From Glebionis coronaria (taxonomy: Eukaryota > Streptophyta > Magnoliopsida > Asterales > Asteraceae): 64,000 nt of DNA. Of the stretch, positions 1-10,439 are shown piece after piece (position 1 is the first letter of the stretch; every line of letters starts with the position of its first letter). The notes beneath the pieces are model-generated. The model searched no databases and was not told the origin of the DNA. It saw only the letters and a program-made list of their open reading frames with translations. The position numbers and the translations under genes were made by a program. The stretch covers positions 95,805,237 through 95,869,236 of the forward strand of contig CM046878.1 in the NCBI GenBank assembly GCA_025667525.1, given 5' to 3'.

Positions 1-329
1 TTGAGAGTCGAGGTAATACGATTAAAACTTCGAATGTGAGAATGCGGGCTATCGGTCTCATTGCCACGAAATTGGTCGGCACGAATGAGCGATAGAAGAC
101 CCGTCTTAATCTCAAAATGATCCGCCAAAATAGCCGGCACAACGATTGCTTCCCCATACCCTTCGGTGGGTGCACGGAGCAATTCCTCCATTGTTCGGTT
201 ATCGGCCATCTCTACAACAATAGGTGGAAGCTCGGGTTCCACTATTCGTTGTTGACGATTTCTATTTCTACGAGGAATACTTTCAAGCCTATTAAAATCA
301 ATCACAAGACGAGAAGAACGTAATTGCAT
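1..329 (-). CDS. Athila-type Ty3/gypsy gag, N-terminal part (runs off window)
   Basis: Read on the minus strand from an ATG at 329, the frame is open to base 1. About 40 residues in, an internal methionine at 209 begins a block (MADNRTMEELL...) that matches the start of the conserved gag domain of Athila-like Ty3/gypsy elements. The same domain in recognisable form occurs in the other Athila-type element at 58349 ([12 protein letters not shown]...). Gag is the structural protein of the virus-like particle. A leader (330-980), a primer binding site (981-997) and a long LTR (1005-4181) lie upstream in the expected order, so this is the 5' end of an element whose pol lies outside the window. Lineage is inferred from gag and the primer site. 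Confidence 0.8.
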   Translation of the reverse strand, partial: MQLRSSRLVIDFNRLESIPRRNRNRQQRIVEPELPPIVVEMADNRTMEELLRAPTEGYGEAIVVPAILADHFEIKTGLLSLIRADQFRGNETDSPHSHIRSFNRITSTL

Positions 330-980
330 ACACAACAAAGACGAGAATTTAGAGGATTGAAGAAAAGAAATTAGACAAGAAGAAGGTTATTTTTGGTATT
401 TTTATTTGGTATTGCTCAATCAATATTGATCGATAAAAAACAAGGAATAAGGATAACTACTATCGAAGTAAATTACCCTCGGTCGACTTTGAAACGATAG
501 GTGAAAACCTAAACGTCTCGAGGTTAAATAAGTAAACAACAAAAATAAGCTTTATTACTACTTGAGTCGGCAAACCAATAATAGGTTGTCCCTCTCAATA
601 TACGCACAAGCAAGCGGGGAAACGAGGTGGCACAAAGCACTTAAATACCTTTTTCCTTAGACGGCCTTTTATAGCACGTCGCCTTATACCCACCTTATAG
701 TTTGTATAAATCGAGTTCAAACTTCTTATTAGTATTTATCTATTTTGCCTTTATTTTTCTTTTGGATTCGAATACAATAGCTAGGTGATGAAATCCCAAC
801 TAAGGCTTATTTGAAAAGTATGTAAAATTATTGTTCTACGTAATACAATATATTATTCACAAAAAACGAGAAAAACGATACATACTATATAATAGAAAAA
901 TAACAAAACTTTCCGAGGACGGAAAGGGTCCTCAAATCCACGATCAACAAATCTCCACAAAAGCGAATCGTACACAAGAT
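330..980 (-). other. Untranslated leader of the left Athila-type element
   Basis: About 650 bp between the primer binding site and the gag start. No credible ORF. AT-rich, as in other Athila leaders. Confidence 0.6.
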
Positions 981-997
981 CCCCGGCAGCGGTGCCA
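981..997 (-). promoter_or_regulatory. tRNA primer binding site of left Athila-type element
   Basis: On the minus strand the sequence is TGGCACCGCTGCCGGGG, immediately inside the presumed LTR end. It resembles the site of the right-hand Athila element (TGGCGCCGCTGCCGG at 58172). This TGGCGCC-type site is typical of Athila/Tat elements. Confidence 0.75.
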
Positions 998-1004
998 AAA
1001 TTTT

Positions 1005-4000
1005 TGATGTGTCGTGGATACTATAGTGATAATTTGGATACGTTATAGGGTAAACTAGAAAATTACCTTTAGGAAAAAGTAATAGTCCAATAATACCAAT
1101 GACGAATTCAATTAAACACGCGAGTGAGTCGAGTTCGTTGTACACGAAGATCTTATGAATTTGAGACGTTTCGTTTTGATTTGGACAATCGATTTGAATA
1201 GGTTTTCGTTTTTTAAACTACAAATTAAATCTACAAATTTTAAGCTATTTAAAATAAACCTAAAGTGCATGAATCGTAAAACCCGCTAAAATTTAAAATT
1301 CTACAAACACTTAAATACTAAAAAAAATTAAAACTATTTAAAAATTTAACTAATTTAATTATCTATGAAAAATTAAGTCTATTTAAAAATTATAACTTTT
1401 AATCTATTAAGAATCTAATTAAACTTTTAAAACTAATACACTTTATTTAAAAATACTTTAAACAAATCTATTTAAAAACTATATTTAATAAAATCTAAAG
1501 TTATAAAAATCTATCTAATTAAAATTTAAACTAATTAATTTTTTTTTATTTTTTTTAATTTTTTTTTTGTTTCTACTTATATTAATTAAACTAGAATTTA
1601 CTTTTAAAAAGATTTAAATTAATACGTGACTTAAATTTAAAAATACTTTGATTAAAATATGCCAAACAAACCTCCTATATTAATAAAACTACTGAAAGAA
1701 TAACTAAAAAGGCATGGTGCCCTGGTGGTTATCACGTTGGTCCTATAGAGGGGAGGTCTTGAGTTCGAACCCCCCAAGTGACATATTTTTAGAATATATT
1801 TCTATTTTTGACAGTTATGAAAATAAGTCTTAGGAAAGACTTTTGAAAGCTTATTGCTTTTATCTGTGAGGACACAGCCGAAATGCTTATCAGATAAGTT
1901 GGACCTGATAAGCTATTAATCTGAACATTATAACATCAATATCAAAAGAAGAAATTCACCAAAATAAAAAAATAAACAGATCAATGACAAAAACAATCAG
2001 TCTGTAAAAACTAGCAGATCTAACTAATCAGAAATGCAGAATTAGTCCTAAACAAACTCAGTATACTAACCAGTCCTAATGAATTTCTAGCTACATAAAC
2101 TTATCAATTTAACACCAAATCATCATTTAACTACTGGATAATACCATCCAAACTCCAAACAAAATAAGACAACTAAATTATAAACCGACCTGATTATTAT
2201 TAGTCAAGAACAGATTCTATTATATAGTCCAATCCGAAATCATTTCAAATAAACCAAACAGTGAACAATTGCAGTAGCAGTCGAAATCAAATTCAAGTGC
2301 GGGTAAAAATTAAACAAATTCTATTGCCAGATGAACAAATATCCAATGAGTAAACTAAAACAGTTCTATCCTTACCTTAACAAGATCAGAAAACATAAAA
2401 ATACTATAAATGATCAGTAACATCAGTAAGTAATACTCAGTTATAAACGAACAGTAACTTTAAAAGCTGAGCTGAACGAAATAAACTACAAGAAAATCCT
2501 ATTACTAATTACTGACTAATTCTAAACAGGTTAGCCAAACTGATCAACATAATTCGAAACCAAGCTATTTACCAAATTTTCAATAACCAAATTCATCAAT
2601 TATTTAAACATATAACTAAATAATCTCGCATAATAAAGCAGCTTATAATCATCAACAAAGTTAAATAAAAAAACAGATATAATTAAACTAAAAATAACAA
2701 TGAATTTAAAAGGAAATAAACACCTTTTGTAGAATCCTTTGGGAAGAAGGTTTGCGCTGAGCAACCTTTTGAACCGGTAAACATCATCATTTGAACCACC
2801 AAAGAACCACCATACTCGAACCAACTCCATCAAAGTAAATTGATCCGAACATTTTCATTATATTTTTCCAGTAGGGAAAACTATTAATATCCTTTTCACT
2901 TTTGATGTTAAAAATTCAAGCTATTAATTAGCTTGATTCCAACATAACATATATTATTTTGTTAAACAGTGATTAGATTTAACCCATATATCAAATGAAA
3001 GCAGTAAAGAAAAAATTAAAGTAAGACACGATTTAGAATCAAAGCAACTAAACTTTTATTAATTTCCAGCAAATATTACAAAGCTTTATAAATGAAATAC
3101 AAAATTAAATCCTACGACTAATTTAACAGCATAATATTAAAGAAAAAGTAAAGGATGATTACAAGGAAAATAATGGGGGTTTTTATAGCCTCCCAAGGCT
3201 TGTTGGTGATGCGAATATCCGGATCTTCTAAGGAAATATCCCTTTCTAGTCTTGGCCATTGATCTTCTCTTCTTTTCTCTTTCTTCAATCGGATGGTGGT
3301 GATCACACTAACTATCACACGGATTGCCAACGTGGCATCCGTGTGCTAGTTGTGTTTGTTTTGCAGCCTTTGATTGGTAGAATTGGAGATGTGAGGTGTA
3401 TCCTCCTATCAAATTTAGCCACGTAGCATCTCTCCCTCACACTCTCTTCCTTTAAATTTGGGGGTTTTATTCCCTTTTTCTTGAATTAAATGATTAATGA
3501 AAAAGCCCTAAATAAATTGGACTTTTTACTGGCTAGGGTTTTTGAACAGTGGTTATTTTTTGCAGGTTTGTGAAGGAGAAAATTGGGGAAGAAGGAATTC
3601 ATAGGAAATATCGAAAGGTTTATTTAATATGTGTGAAAGTGGGTGAGTAAAAACGTGTGAGTGTGGGTGGTTTTAATTAAATATGGATGGGAATGAGTGG
3701 GGATAAATGGGGAAATGGGGAATCGGTTGGATATTTATTTACTTTGTGGGATTAAACGTGTAAACAAATTTGGTCAAATTGAAAACCCTAAAGGCCCATC
3801 ATGGCATGATTCCGTTTTCATTTGTTTCTTTCAAGCTGGGCTTCAAGCCCAATTTCTTGTTCCATCCGATTATTATATGTTGGGCCAAGAATTGGATTTT
3901 TGATAATGAAAGTGAATAAGACTTTCATTAATGGGCTTTTAAGCCCATTTTCTCAATGTGGAACCCACTTGACTCATTTTCTTGACAAATTATTAAATCC

Positions 4001-4181
4001 ACTCATGTCGAGCTCGATTTTGGCTTCCTCGATCTCGTGTCGGTTTTCATCGGTTTTCGCGAACTTGGTACCTACACACATGAAAACAAGAAACAAGCAT
4101 ATCTAAGGCATAATTGATACATTAAATGCATTATTTCATTGTTTTAAGCTATAAATGATATGAGTAATTAAGCTCATATCA
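1005..4181 (-). mobile_element. 5' LTR of left Athila-type element (about 3.2 kb)
   Basis: The minus-strand 3' boundary is the CA of ACACATCA next to the primer binding site. The 5' boundary is placed at TGATATGAGC (plus-strand base 4181), which begins with TG. The second LTR is outside the window, so neither the outer end nor a target duplication can be verified. The interior is very AT-rich (1200-1700), holds a tRNA-derived head (1711-1780) and has short inverted repeats such as GGGCTTCAAGCCC near 3840. ORFs of 60-95 codons inside it show no protein resemblance and are ignored. A nested insertion may contribute to the length. Confidence 0.5.
1711..1780 (+). repeat. tRNA-derived SINE head (A and B boxes)
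   Basis: A box-like TGGTGCCCTGGTGG is followed about 40 bp later by a B box-like GAGTTCGAACCC (1761-1772). This is the internal RNA polymerase III promoter arrangement of tRNA-derived SINEs. The flanks do not pair into a 7-bp acceptor stem, so it is not a functional tRNA. The SINE's 3' end and target duplication were not found. Confidence 0.5.
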
Positions 4182-4391
4182 CTTATACTACTCTTAACTA
4201 GACTTAGAAAGTAATACTAACATTTAATATCATTCAAATTCTACTAATTAACTATAAAAAGTCTGCTAAAACTAAACCTTTCGATAAGGGTCAGCTACCT
4301 ATTAAGGGGAACCATAATGAAAAAATGTTCACTTGATTGATAAGTGAATTAGATATTGATAAGTTTAGATGTGCTAGTAAAACATTATTAT
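4182..4391. other. Unassigned flank between Athila LTR and FPA-like pseudogene
   Basis: No coding or repeat signal. It may include decayed upstream sequence of the pseudogene. Confidence 0.4.
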
Positions 4392-4849
4392 CAAGCTGCT
4401 AGTTCATGTGTTGTCTTCTTTGTTCCTGAAAGTGATGCTGATATGGGTTTTTACAACGAGTTCATGAACTATTTAGGAGAAAACAACATTCAGTAATCGC
4501 TAAACTGGATGACAAAACCACTTTATTTCTTATACACCCTTCAGACTTCTCAAAAAAAGTACTAAAGGTTCCCGAAAAACAGAGCATTTTAGGGGTCACT
4601 TAAGATTAGATCAACTGTCTTCTAACATTGAGGCTCTTCCACCCCCACCAGAAAGACCAAACCTGCATCTCGTATCTCATGAAGTCTCCATAACTTCATT
4701 TGCATCATCTTCAGGACCCTACTTGTCGACCCTCACTAGGGCTACCGGGGCCACATCCTACAAGTCTTGTGAAATCAAGAGCAAACATGTAATTACCTGG
4801 GATGCCATCTCGTTCATTAACATTCATGTTAAAAACATGACATCATCAA
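4392..4849 (+). pseudogene. FPA-like pseudogene, SPOC-domain part
   Basis: Translation from 4392 gives a recognisable SPOC-domain block (...VVFFVPESDADMGFYNEF...NYLGE). It then breaks at a frameshift and stop near 4494 and resumes in another frame (...VIAKLDDKTTLFL...PSDFSKKVLKVP). This resembles the SPOC domain of the plant RNA-binding protein FPA, which acts in RNA 3'-end processing and flowering-time control. No RRM domains are visible upstream, so only the 3' part of such a gene is present. The copy is interrupted by a TRIM at 4850, and the C-terminal part resumes at 5656. Identification is by pattern recognition; any SPOC-containing paralogue is possible. Confidence 0.65.
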
Positions 4850-5017
4850 TGTTAGAAAATAGAGTTGGCCCAAACCTTATTGTGGGCTTGGGTCCATTAG
4901 GTTTAGGTTTTTGTTAGCTTGTTCAATAAGCTATGTATTGATTATAAATACATATGCTATCATTGTAATGTAATCACAAAAAGCACAATCAATATATATT
5001 ATCTTTGTTATTTTACA
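4850..5017 (+). repeat. TRIM 5' LTR
   Basis: 168 bp, TG...CA, nearly identical to 5488-5655, followed directly by the primer binding site. Confidence 0.9.
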
Positions 5018-5030
5018 TGGTATCAGAGCT
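5018..5030 (+). promoter_or_regulatory. TRIM primer binding site
   Basis: TGGTATCAGAGCT is the initiator-methionine tRNA complement used by Copia and TRIM elements. It abuts the LTR with no spacer. Confidence 0.85.
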
Positions 5031-5487
5031 TTAGGTACGACACATCACAAATTAGTTATCCTCCGGTCAGCGGTCACGCGCCGATGATTCGGAGGGATCC
5101 CGCTTAATTTTCTTCCACTTTATTGATTTCAACAATTAGCCTTTTTTATCCAATAAACCCTAGCATCCAAAACCTAACCGTCATAACACATCTCCTATTA
5201 TATTGATTTAAGAATCAATAATTCTTTTCTCTCATCATCATTACTTTTTGTTTTACTGTCGTAGATCATTATCATTTTTTGAAAATAGTTGGTCAAAATA
5301 TGTCGCTCCTAACCTAAAGGCAAAGCAAGCCGCACAAAGGAGGAAGCCGCAAGCAGCGAAAACTACGCCTTCGAATATAATTTTACTTTCGATTCAACAA
5401 ACAACAAAGAAGATGATAAAAGAATGTGCTTTCAACATATGTTCCAGTTTGTCTGTCGAGAAGCCTCCAGTTCAAACTGTAGAGGAT

Positions 5488-5655
5488 TGTTAGAAAATAT
5501 AGTTGGCCCAAACCTTATTGTGGGTTTGGGTCCATTAGGGTTAGGTTTTGGTTAGCTTGTTCAATAACCTATGTATTGATTATAGATACATATGCTATAA
5601 TTATAATGTAATCACAAAAAGCACAATCAGTATATATTATCTTTGCTATTTTACA
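5488..5655 (+). repeat. TRIM 3' LTR
   Basis: 168-bp partner of 4850-5017. The sequence after it rejoins the FPA-like pseudogene. Confidence 0.9.
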
Positions 5656-6088
5656 GTCAAGAGCTACTACCACTCAAGAAACAGGTTTAAATAATTACAG
5701 GCCTCAAAATCCTTCAATGCCATAATATAGTCATCAAGTAACAGACGGTGTTTCTATTCAACCCGATCAACTTGCCCAACTAGCGTCTATTCTTGGAAAC
5801 ACAAGGCAATCGATTAATACGATGGTTCCTAATAACAATGCTTATAGAATGCCACAAACGCTTTTGTCACCTAGTTTACAGATGGGTTTTGATAGTCATC
5901 AGGTATATCATCAAGTGCAACAGTTTCAACAGTAGCAACAAGTGCCAAACACGACACCACAGCCTCATTCAACCAGTGGTCAAGGAAATGCACAGGGAGG
6001 AGGAGATGCAGACCCACAGAAACATTTACAGGCGATTTTAAAGCTGGTTGTTACACTTCTTAAGCAAATCCAACAAGGGAAAAATTGA
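5656..6088 (+). pseudogene. FPA-like pseudogene, Gln-rich C-terminus
   Basis: One frame, with at least two in-frame stops (CCA TAA near 5722 and CAG TAG near 5935), reads as a Gln/Asn/Pro-rich tail. It closes with DADPQKHLQAILKL and a LLKQIQQGK-like end, then a TGA at 6086-6088. Such a tail is expected after the SPOC domain of FPA-like proteins and follows the broken SPOC block in the right order and strand. A retained intron-like 3' splice site (TTGTTTGTAG, about 6171-6180) lies downstream, which argues against a processed copy. Confidence 0.6.
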
Positions 6089-6925
6089 ATAAGTTTAGCT
6101 AAGTATAAGAGCATAGCATATACTCGGTGTGAAACTTTCTAATGATTTTCTACTCATTTTGTAATTTAATTTGTTTGTAGGGCCTTAGTGTTTCATGATC
6201 TTGGATCTAATTGAGAGTCAGCATGATGTATCGATGTTTGATCACATGGCGATGTGGGTAACTGTTTCGACTAGACCTCAAGTTTTAAATGATGCTTCAT
6301 GACCATAGGGGAAACCGGTTAATCAGTGTTAATGCATTTCCTTAGAGATGGTTAAATTAGCGGAATTTGAATTATATTAAATATTTTATAGTGAATTGGT
6401 GGTGGCGAGGGTGATGGTGACGGCAACGGTAGTGCACCACCGCTGGTGATGTTCTTGGAAAATCAAAGTGGGGAAGAAGAAGTGAGGATGACTTGAAATG
6501 ACAAAAATGGCTTCATGTGCATGGTACATGAGGGAAGATAACAGAAAAAGCTAAGGAAAGTTACAAAACATCGACTCATGGGTTAGTTTGCACGATTTTA
6601 ACAAGTTCGATGAAATAGTTATCGATACTTTCCACTCAATGACAACATTACTGTTTTTGTAAAGTAAAAAGACGAAATTTGCGGTTTACCCAAAAATTTA
6701 TTACCCTTTTTAAATACTACAGTATACAACATGATCTAATAAAGGTCCACCCATACATATATTCAAAAACGTGAAAGACATATATTCAATTTGCATAATA
6801 TAAATTAACTTATCTATAACTATATTAGAAAGCATCTGGACCTTTCTAAAATAGCAAGGCTGAATTCTCAGCCACTTTTTACTTACTAAATAAAGCAATT
6901 TGTTAATGTTTTCTCACATTACATA
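6089..6925. other. Downstream flank of pseudogene, no gene seen
   Basis: Contains an intron-like T-rich tract ending in TTGTTTGTAG near 6180, plus unassigned sequence. No ORF with a recognisable product. Confidence 0.4.
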
Positions 6926-7309
6926 CCATGACACCCTTTGTAACAAACTTTTGTAACAACCTACTAAAAAGTATTAGCATGGTGCTCGCGCAATGCAGCG
7001 GCGAGTATTTGATGATAATTTTTGAATCGAAAAAATGTTACTATCTTACCTATCAAGTTCGTATTCACATTGATGTTAAAATGAGTAAAATGTGAAATTA
7101 AAACAAATCCGCTAAAAATAAAAAAATAAAATCTGAAAGTTAATAAAATTTATCGAAATTGATATTCAATTAAAAAATAAAAAAATTTAGAAAATATGGT
7201 GAAACTTAAATTATGAAAATAATAAATATATAAAAAACATTTCAATTTAAAATAAAAAAATTTATTGTAATAGTTTTTACAAAAGTTTGTTATAAAAGGT
7301 TGTTATACC
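6926..7309. mobile_element. MITE with long terminal inverted repeats
   Basis: The left end reads CCCTTTGTAACAAACTTTTG (6934-6953). The reverse complement of the right end (about 7270-7309) reads CCTTTTATAACAAACTTTTG, giving imperfect inverted repeats of about 35 bp around an AT-rich core. Inside the left end is a GC-rich patch (CTCGCGCAATGCAGCGGCGAG). No transposase. Target duplication unresolved, so the superfamily is open; long inverted repeats would suit a Mutator-like MITE. A diverged inverted copy is at 19689-19979. Confidence 0.6.
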
Positions 7310-7457
7310 AAAATCCCAACAATCTTTCCCTAGTTAATGATGACAAAACAAACTCACACATCCTTCTTTGAACCATCTTCAAGTTGCAATCTTCCCCTTA
7401 AGTTATTATCTCATCTTCTTCTTTTTGTCACATCAGTAGGGGATGAACTAGTAAATG
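7310..7457. other. Short unassigned spacer
   Basis: Nothing recognised. Confidence 0.4.
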
Positions 7458-7676
7458 TTAGAGTATCCACTATGGTATTTCAAACATAGGTCTAAAAGTT
7501 TATGAAGAGGTCCAAGATTTTTTGCCTTATATTGAGAAACTATTTCATACTTAGGTGGCATGAAGAGGTTTAGGCCTATGAAAAGGTCCAAAATATATTT
7601 ATCACCTCTTATTTATTTTTCGTTTTAGCTAAATAGTTAATGACATTAAAAATATACAAACTTTTAAAGGTTTATC
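7458..7676. mobile_element. Left half of a MITE-like element split by Copia A
   Basis: Begins TTAGAGTATCCACTATGG. The piece beyond Copia A ends with ATAGTGGATGCCCTAA (about 19559-19574), whose reverse complement TTAGGGCATCCACTAT matches. Joining the halves without Copia A and one copy of its TTATC duplication leaves about 330 bp with 16-bp inverted ends. Confidence 0.6.
7672..7676. repeat. Target site duplication of Copia A (left), TTATC
   Basis: TTATC here and at 19462-19466, directly outside the TG...CA ends of the two LTRs. Confidence 0.9.
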
Positions 7677-8179
7677 TGTTGATCCCAAACTTAGATCGAT
7701 TTAGCTTGTGTAAACGAGATTAAATCAAGTTAAACACGTAGAGAAACTTTGTTGTATATGAAACAATTCAAGTATTATGCGGAATTAATACTTAAACAAG
7801 AACACACAAACAAGTTAAACCAAACTTTCACTTTGATTGATTAATCGAACTTGCGTACAATGAAAGTGTAAAACTTATAAAACTTATATATGAAACAAAA
7901 CCTAAAGGCCTCCTTTTATAGATTAAGGAACCTTGTACAATAGTCTAGGTATCAGCTATTCTTGGTAAAGTTAAACATAAGAAATACATTGTCAAACATA
8001 TCTTTACTAGAAACATAAAACGTGTAGACTAGAATATCCTATCAGTGCTTGACTTCTTCTTATCAACGCTTGACTTCTTCCTGTCAACGCTTGTCTTGTC
8101 AACGCTTGATTTCTTCCTATCAACGTCCAAATTGCTCTTGTCAGCGTCCAAGTGTCTTGGCTATATTTTATTCCCAATA
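7677..8179 (-). repeat. 3' LTR of Copia A
   Basis: Ends in TA where its partner has CA (minus-strand TATTGGG versus TGTTGGG), a mutation of the terminal dinucleotide. Carries the six-motif array at 8042-8149. Confidence 0.9.
8042..8149 (-). repeat. Six-copy phased motif array in 3' LTR of A
   Basis: Plus-strand motif TCAACGCTT/TCAGCGTCC (minus AGCGTTGA) starts at 8042, 8063, 8084, 8099, 8120 and 8141: steps of 21, 21, 15, 21 and 21 bp. Confidence 0.92.
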
Positions 8180-8194
8180 ATCCTCCCCTAAACT
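8180..8194 (-). promoter_or_regulatory. Polypurine tract of Copia A
   Basis: Minus strand reads AGTTTAGGGGAGGAT directly upstream of the 3' LTR, the expected plus-strand DNA priming site. Confidence 0.7.
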
Positions 8195-9608
8195 TGATAT
8201 CTACTCTAGTAATCAAGTTTCTAAATAAAAACTAAGTACTAGGAGGATTCTTACAAATCTTATCAAATTGGAAATAAATAAACCTAATCAAATCTTTGGC
8301 CACATCACTTGAGTAATCCATCACCAGCTGTGTTGTCATCATTTTCTTTAAAACTTCTTTGGACATAGGATATTCAGCATCCACAAGAAGATACTCAGAA
8401 AACTTTGTAGAACTCAAATTATACACACCAGCTGTTGAATGTAAATGCCATTGAAGTCCACTGATATCATCATCAAGATCCTTCCAAACTGGTTCTTCAT
8501 CTGGTGCACACATTCTCTTGAATGTTGACCAAATCTTTATTCCATTAACTGAAGTAGGTGCTTCAGTCTCATACTTGGCCTGCATCAACCTCCAAAGGTC
8601 TGCCAAGTCTTCCCTATCCAGACTTGCAAACAAAGACATCAAAGTAGTAAATGTATGTACCTCTTTCCCATATCTTCCAACTATCCAAAACCCACTTGCA
8701 TCTTCTTCATAGCTAACTATAGGGTTTCTGGAATCATGAGTAATACCTCTACCATATGTGAAGCTTCCAAGGGTGAGAGCTTAATACTCTTTCTAATAAC
8801 AGCTTCACTATGATTCACTCTATCCAAATTTTCTGGAAACTCAAGTGGAACTCCCTTCTTCAATGGTCTTGGTGTAATCAAAGCCCTTTGGATCTCCATC
8901 TCTTCTGCAAGTTCTTCCTTTCTTTCATCTGAAAGAAGTCTGATAGTATTCTGCTCTTGCACCTTTGCCCATATAGGATAAGCCTTATATTCCAATTCAT
9001 CAAACGACAATCCCTGCAACTTTCTAAAAGTCCAACCTGTTTGATGACATCTGAGCAACATGTAATAGAGCTCCCTTCTTTCTGTCTGGGTCTGTGAAAG
9101 AACTTTGCTAGCTTTATATTTCAGAATAACCTCGCAATCCCTTTGAACTCTAAGTAGAATCTCCAAACCCCAAATTTGATCTGATAAAGTCATGTTTGGA
9201 TTTTCCATCACCTTATTCTCCCATGCAAAGTACATCTGAGCAACTCCAGGCATCACATAATCTACCTGATTCTTCAATTCTGCAAGCTTTTCCCTTGCCA
9301 ACTCATCACCATGTTCAAGCCTTTCTGGTTCTTTAATAATCATCACACTTGAATCTGTGCTCTCAGCACCACTGTTTTCCTTACTCTCAACAGCAGTCTC
9401 CTTCATCTTATCTTCTTTCTCAAGTTGTGCAGCCAATATGGAATCAAATTTTACTTGGGTTGCATCCTTGGGAACCACTGTTTCTACCATAATCCCTTTA
9501 CACTTATCTAATATATCAATGATGGGTAAAGATGATGATGGTACCTGTGTAGACACTTCCTTGATGATAGCTGATGACTGGGATACATCAACCATACCTG
9601 CAGGTCTA

Positions 9609-9716
9609 TCAACGTCCAAAACCTGTGTGTCAATGCCTAACTTACTCTTATCAGCGCTTGGCTTGTCAGCGTCAAAAATCTGCTTGTCAGCGCTCATTCT
9701 ACTCTTGTCAGCGCTT
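9609..9716 (-). repeat. Six-copy phased motif array inside third ORF of A
   Basis: Motif starts at 9609, 9630, 9651, 9666, 9687 and 9708: steps of 21, 21, 15, 21 and 21 bp, the same pattern as the LTR array 1.5 kb away. Encodes S-A-D-K and V-D units. Confidence 0.92.
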
Positions 9717-10367
9717 CTTGTGAACTGCTCCATCATCTCAGTAAAAGATAAATTCAAATTTGTAGGAGTAACCAATGAAACATCAAAACCTGGTTGCTTC
9801 TTCAAATTTTTTAGAGCTTCAGCTACACCCAAAGATTCTCCTTCATGTGAGCCTTTGTCACTCACATGTATCTGCTCATCTTCCCCTTTGGAAGAATCCT
9901 CCACTCCACGCCTAGGGTTAGCACCTTCCAAAATAATAATCCTCTCCCTCAATTGCTTGAGTTCAAGACCTTGTGTAGAGACAGTATGTACAAGGTCTGC
10001 ATTTTGCTTTTGCAAGCTAATGCAGACAGCCGTCAATTCCAACAATATATAGGGTTCCAATCTGCCCTCCTCTTGAATGGGAATTTGACCTCCCAAAGTA
10101 GAGTCATGGGGCATGGATAGGGTCTTAATGATGTTAGGACTGGCTTGGCCTGCATCTAATCTAGTACCAATAGTCCTAGCCCCACCCACGTCACCAACCA
10201 CACTTGTGGTGGTGGTTCTCTGTACAACATGGCTAGGACCACTAGAGGAGAACACTCCAGTATTCCTTTGGCATTTTTCCATCCTAAAGTCTGGGGGTGA
10301 AGAGGATGATGTGGATTGGGTTTCAGTTTGGAGGTTAAGGGGTGTTTGGGTTTGTTGTAAAAAGGTG

Positions 10368-10439
10368 TCAACGTTTGGATTTGAAGTGTCAACGCCAACA
10401 TTTAACGTGTCAGCGTTGAAGGGATCTTGGTCAGTTCCA
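10368..10439 (-). repeat. Phased motif array, third ORF, second site
   Basis: Motif starts at 10368, 10389 and 10410, with a degenerate fourth at 10431; all steps are 21 bp. Confidence 0.85.

Larger units (their letters stand above)
4850..5655 (+). mobile_element. Complete TRIM (miniature LTR retrotransposon), 806 bp
   Basis: Two 168-bp LTRs (4850-5017 and 5488-5655) begin TGTTAGAAAATA and end TTTTACA. They differ at only a handful of positions and flank about 470 bp. TGGTATCAGAGCT, a Copia-type tRNA-iMet primer site, follows the first LTR directly. The flanking pentamers are ATCAA and GTCAA, a one-mismatch target duplication. The interior has no gag or pol, so mobilisation would need a partner element. 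An 81-codon ORF inside shows no known domain. Confidence 0.88.

Noticed and set aside
1711..1780. Functional tRNA gene
   Set aside because: A and B boxes are present, but no acceptor or anticodon stem pairing was found.
2600..3330. 70-77-codon ORFs on the minus strand
   Set aside because: Lie inside an LTR and show no protein resemblance.
5248..5493. 81-codon ORF in the TRIM
   Set aside because: No known domain; it crosses into the LTR and the element is noncoding by type.
6926..7309. Helitron end suggested by the GC-rich patch near 6990
   Set aside because: Clear inverted repeats at both ends fit a MITE better; no Helitron 3' hairpin with CTAG seen.
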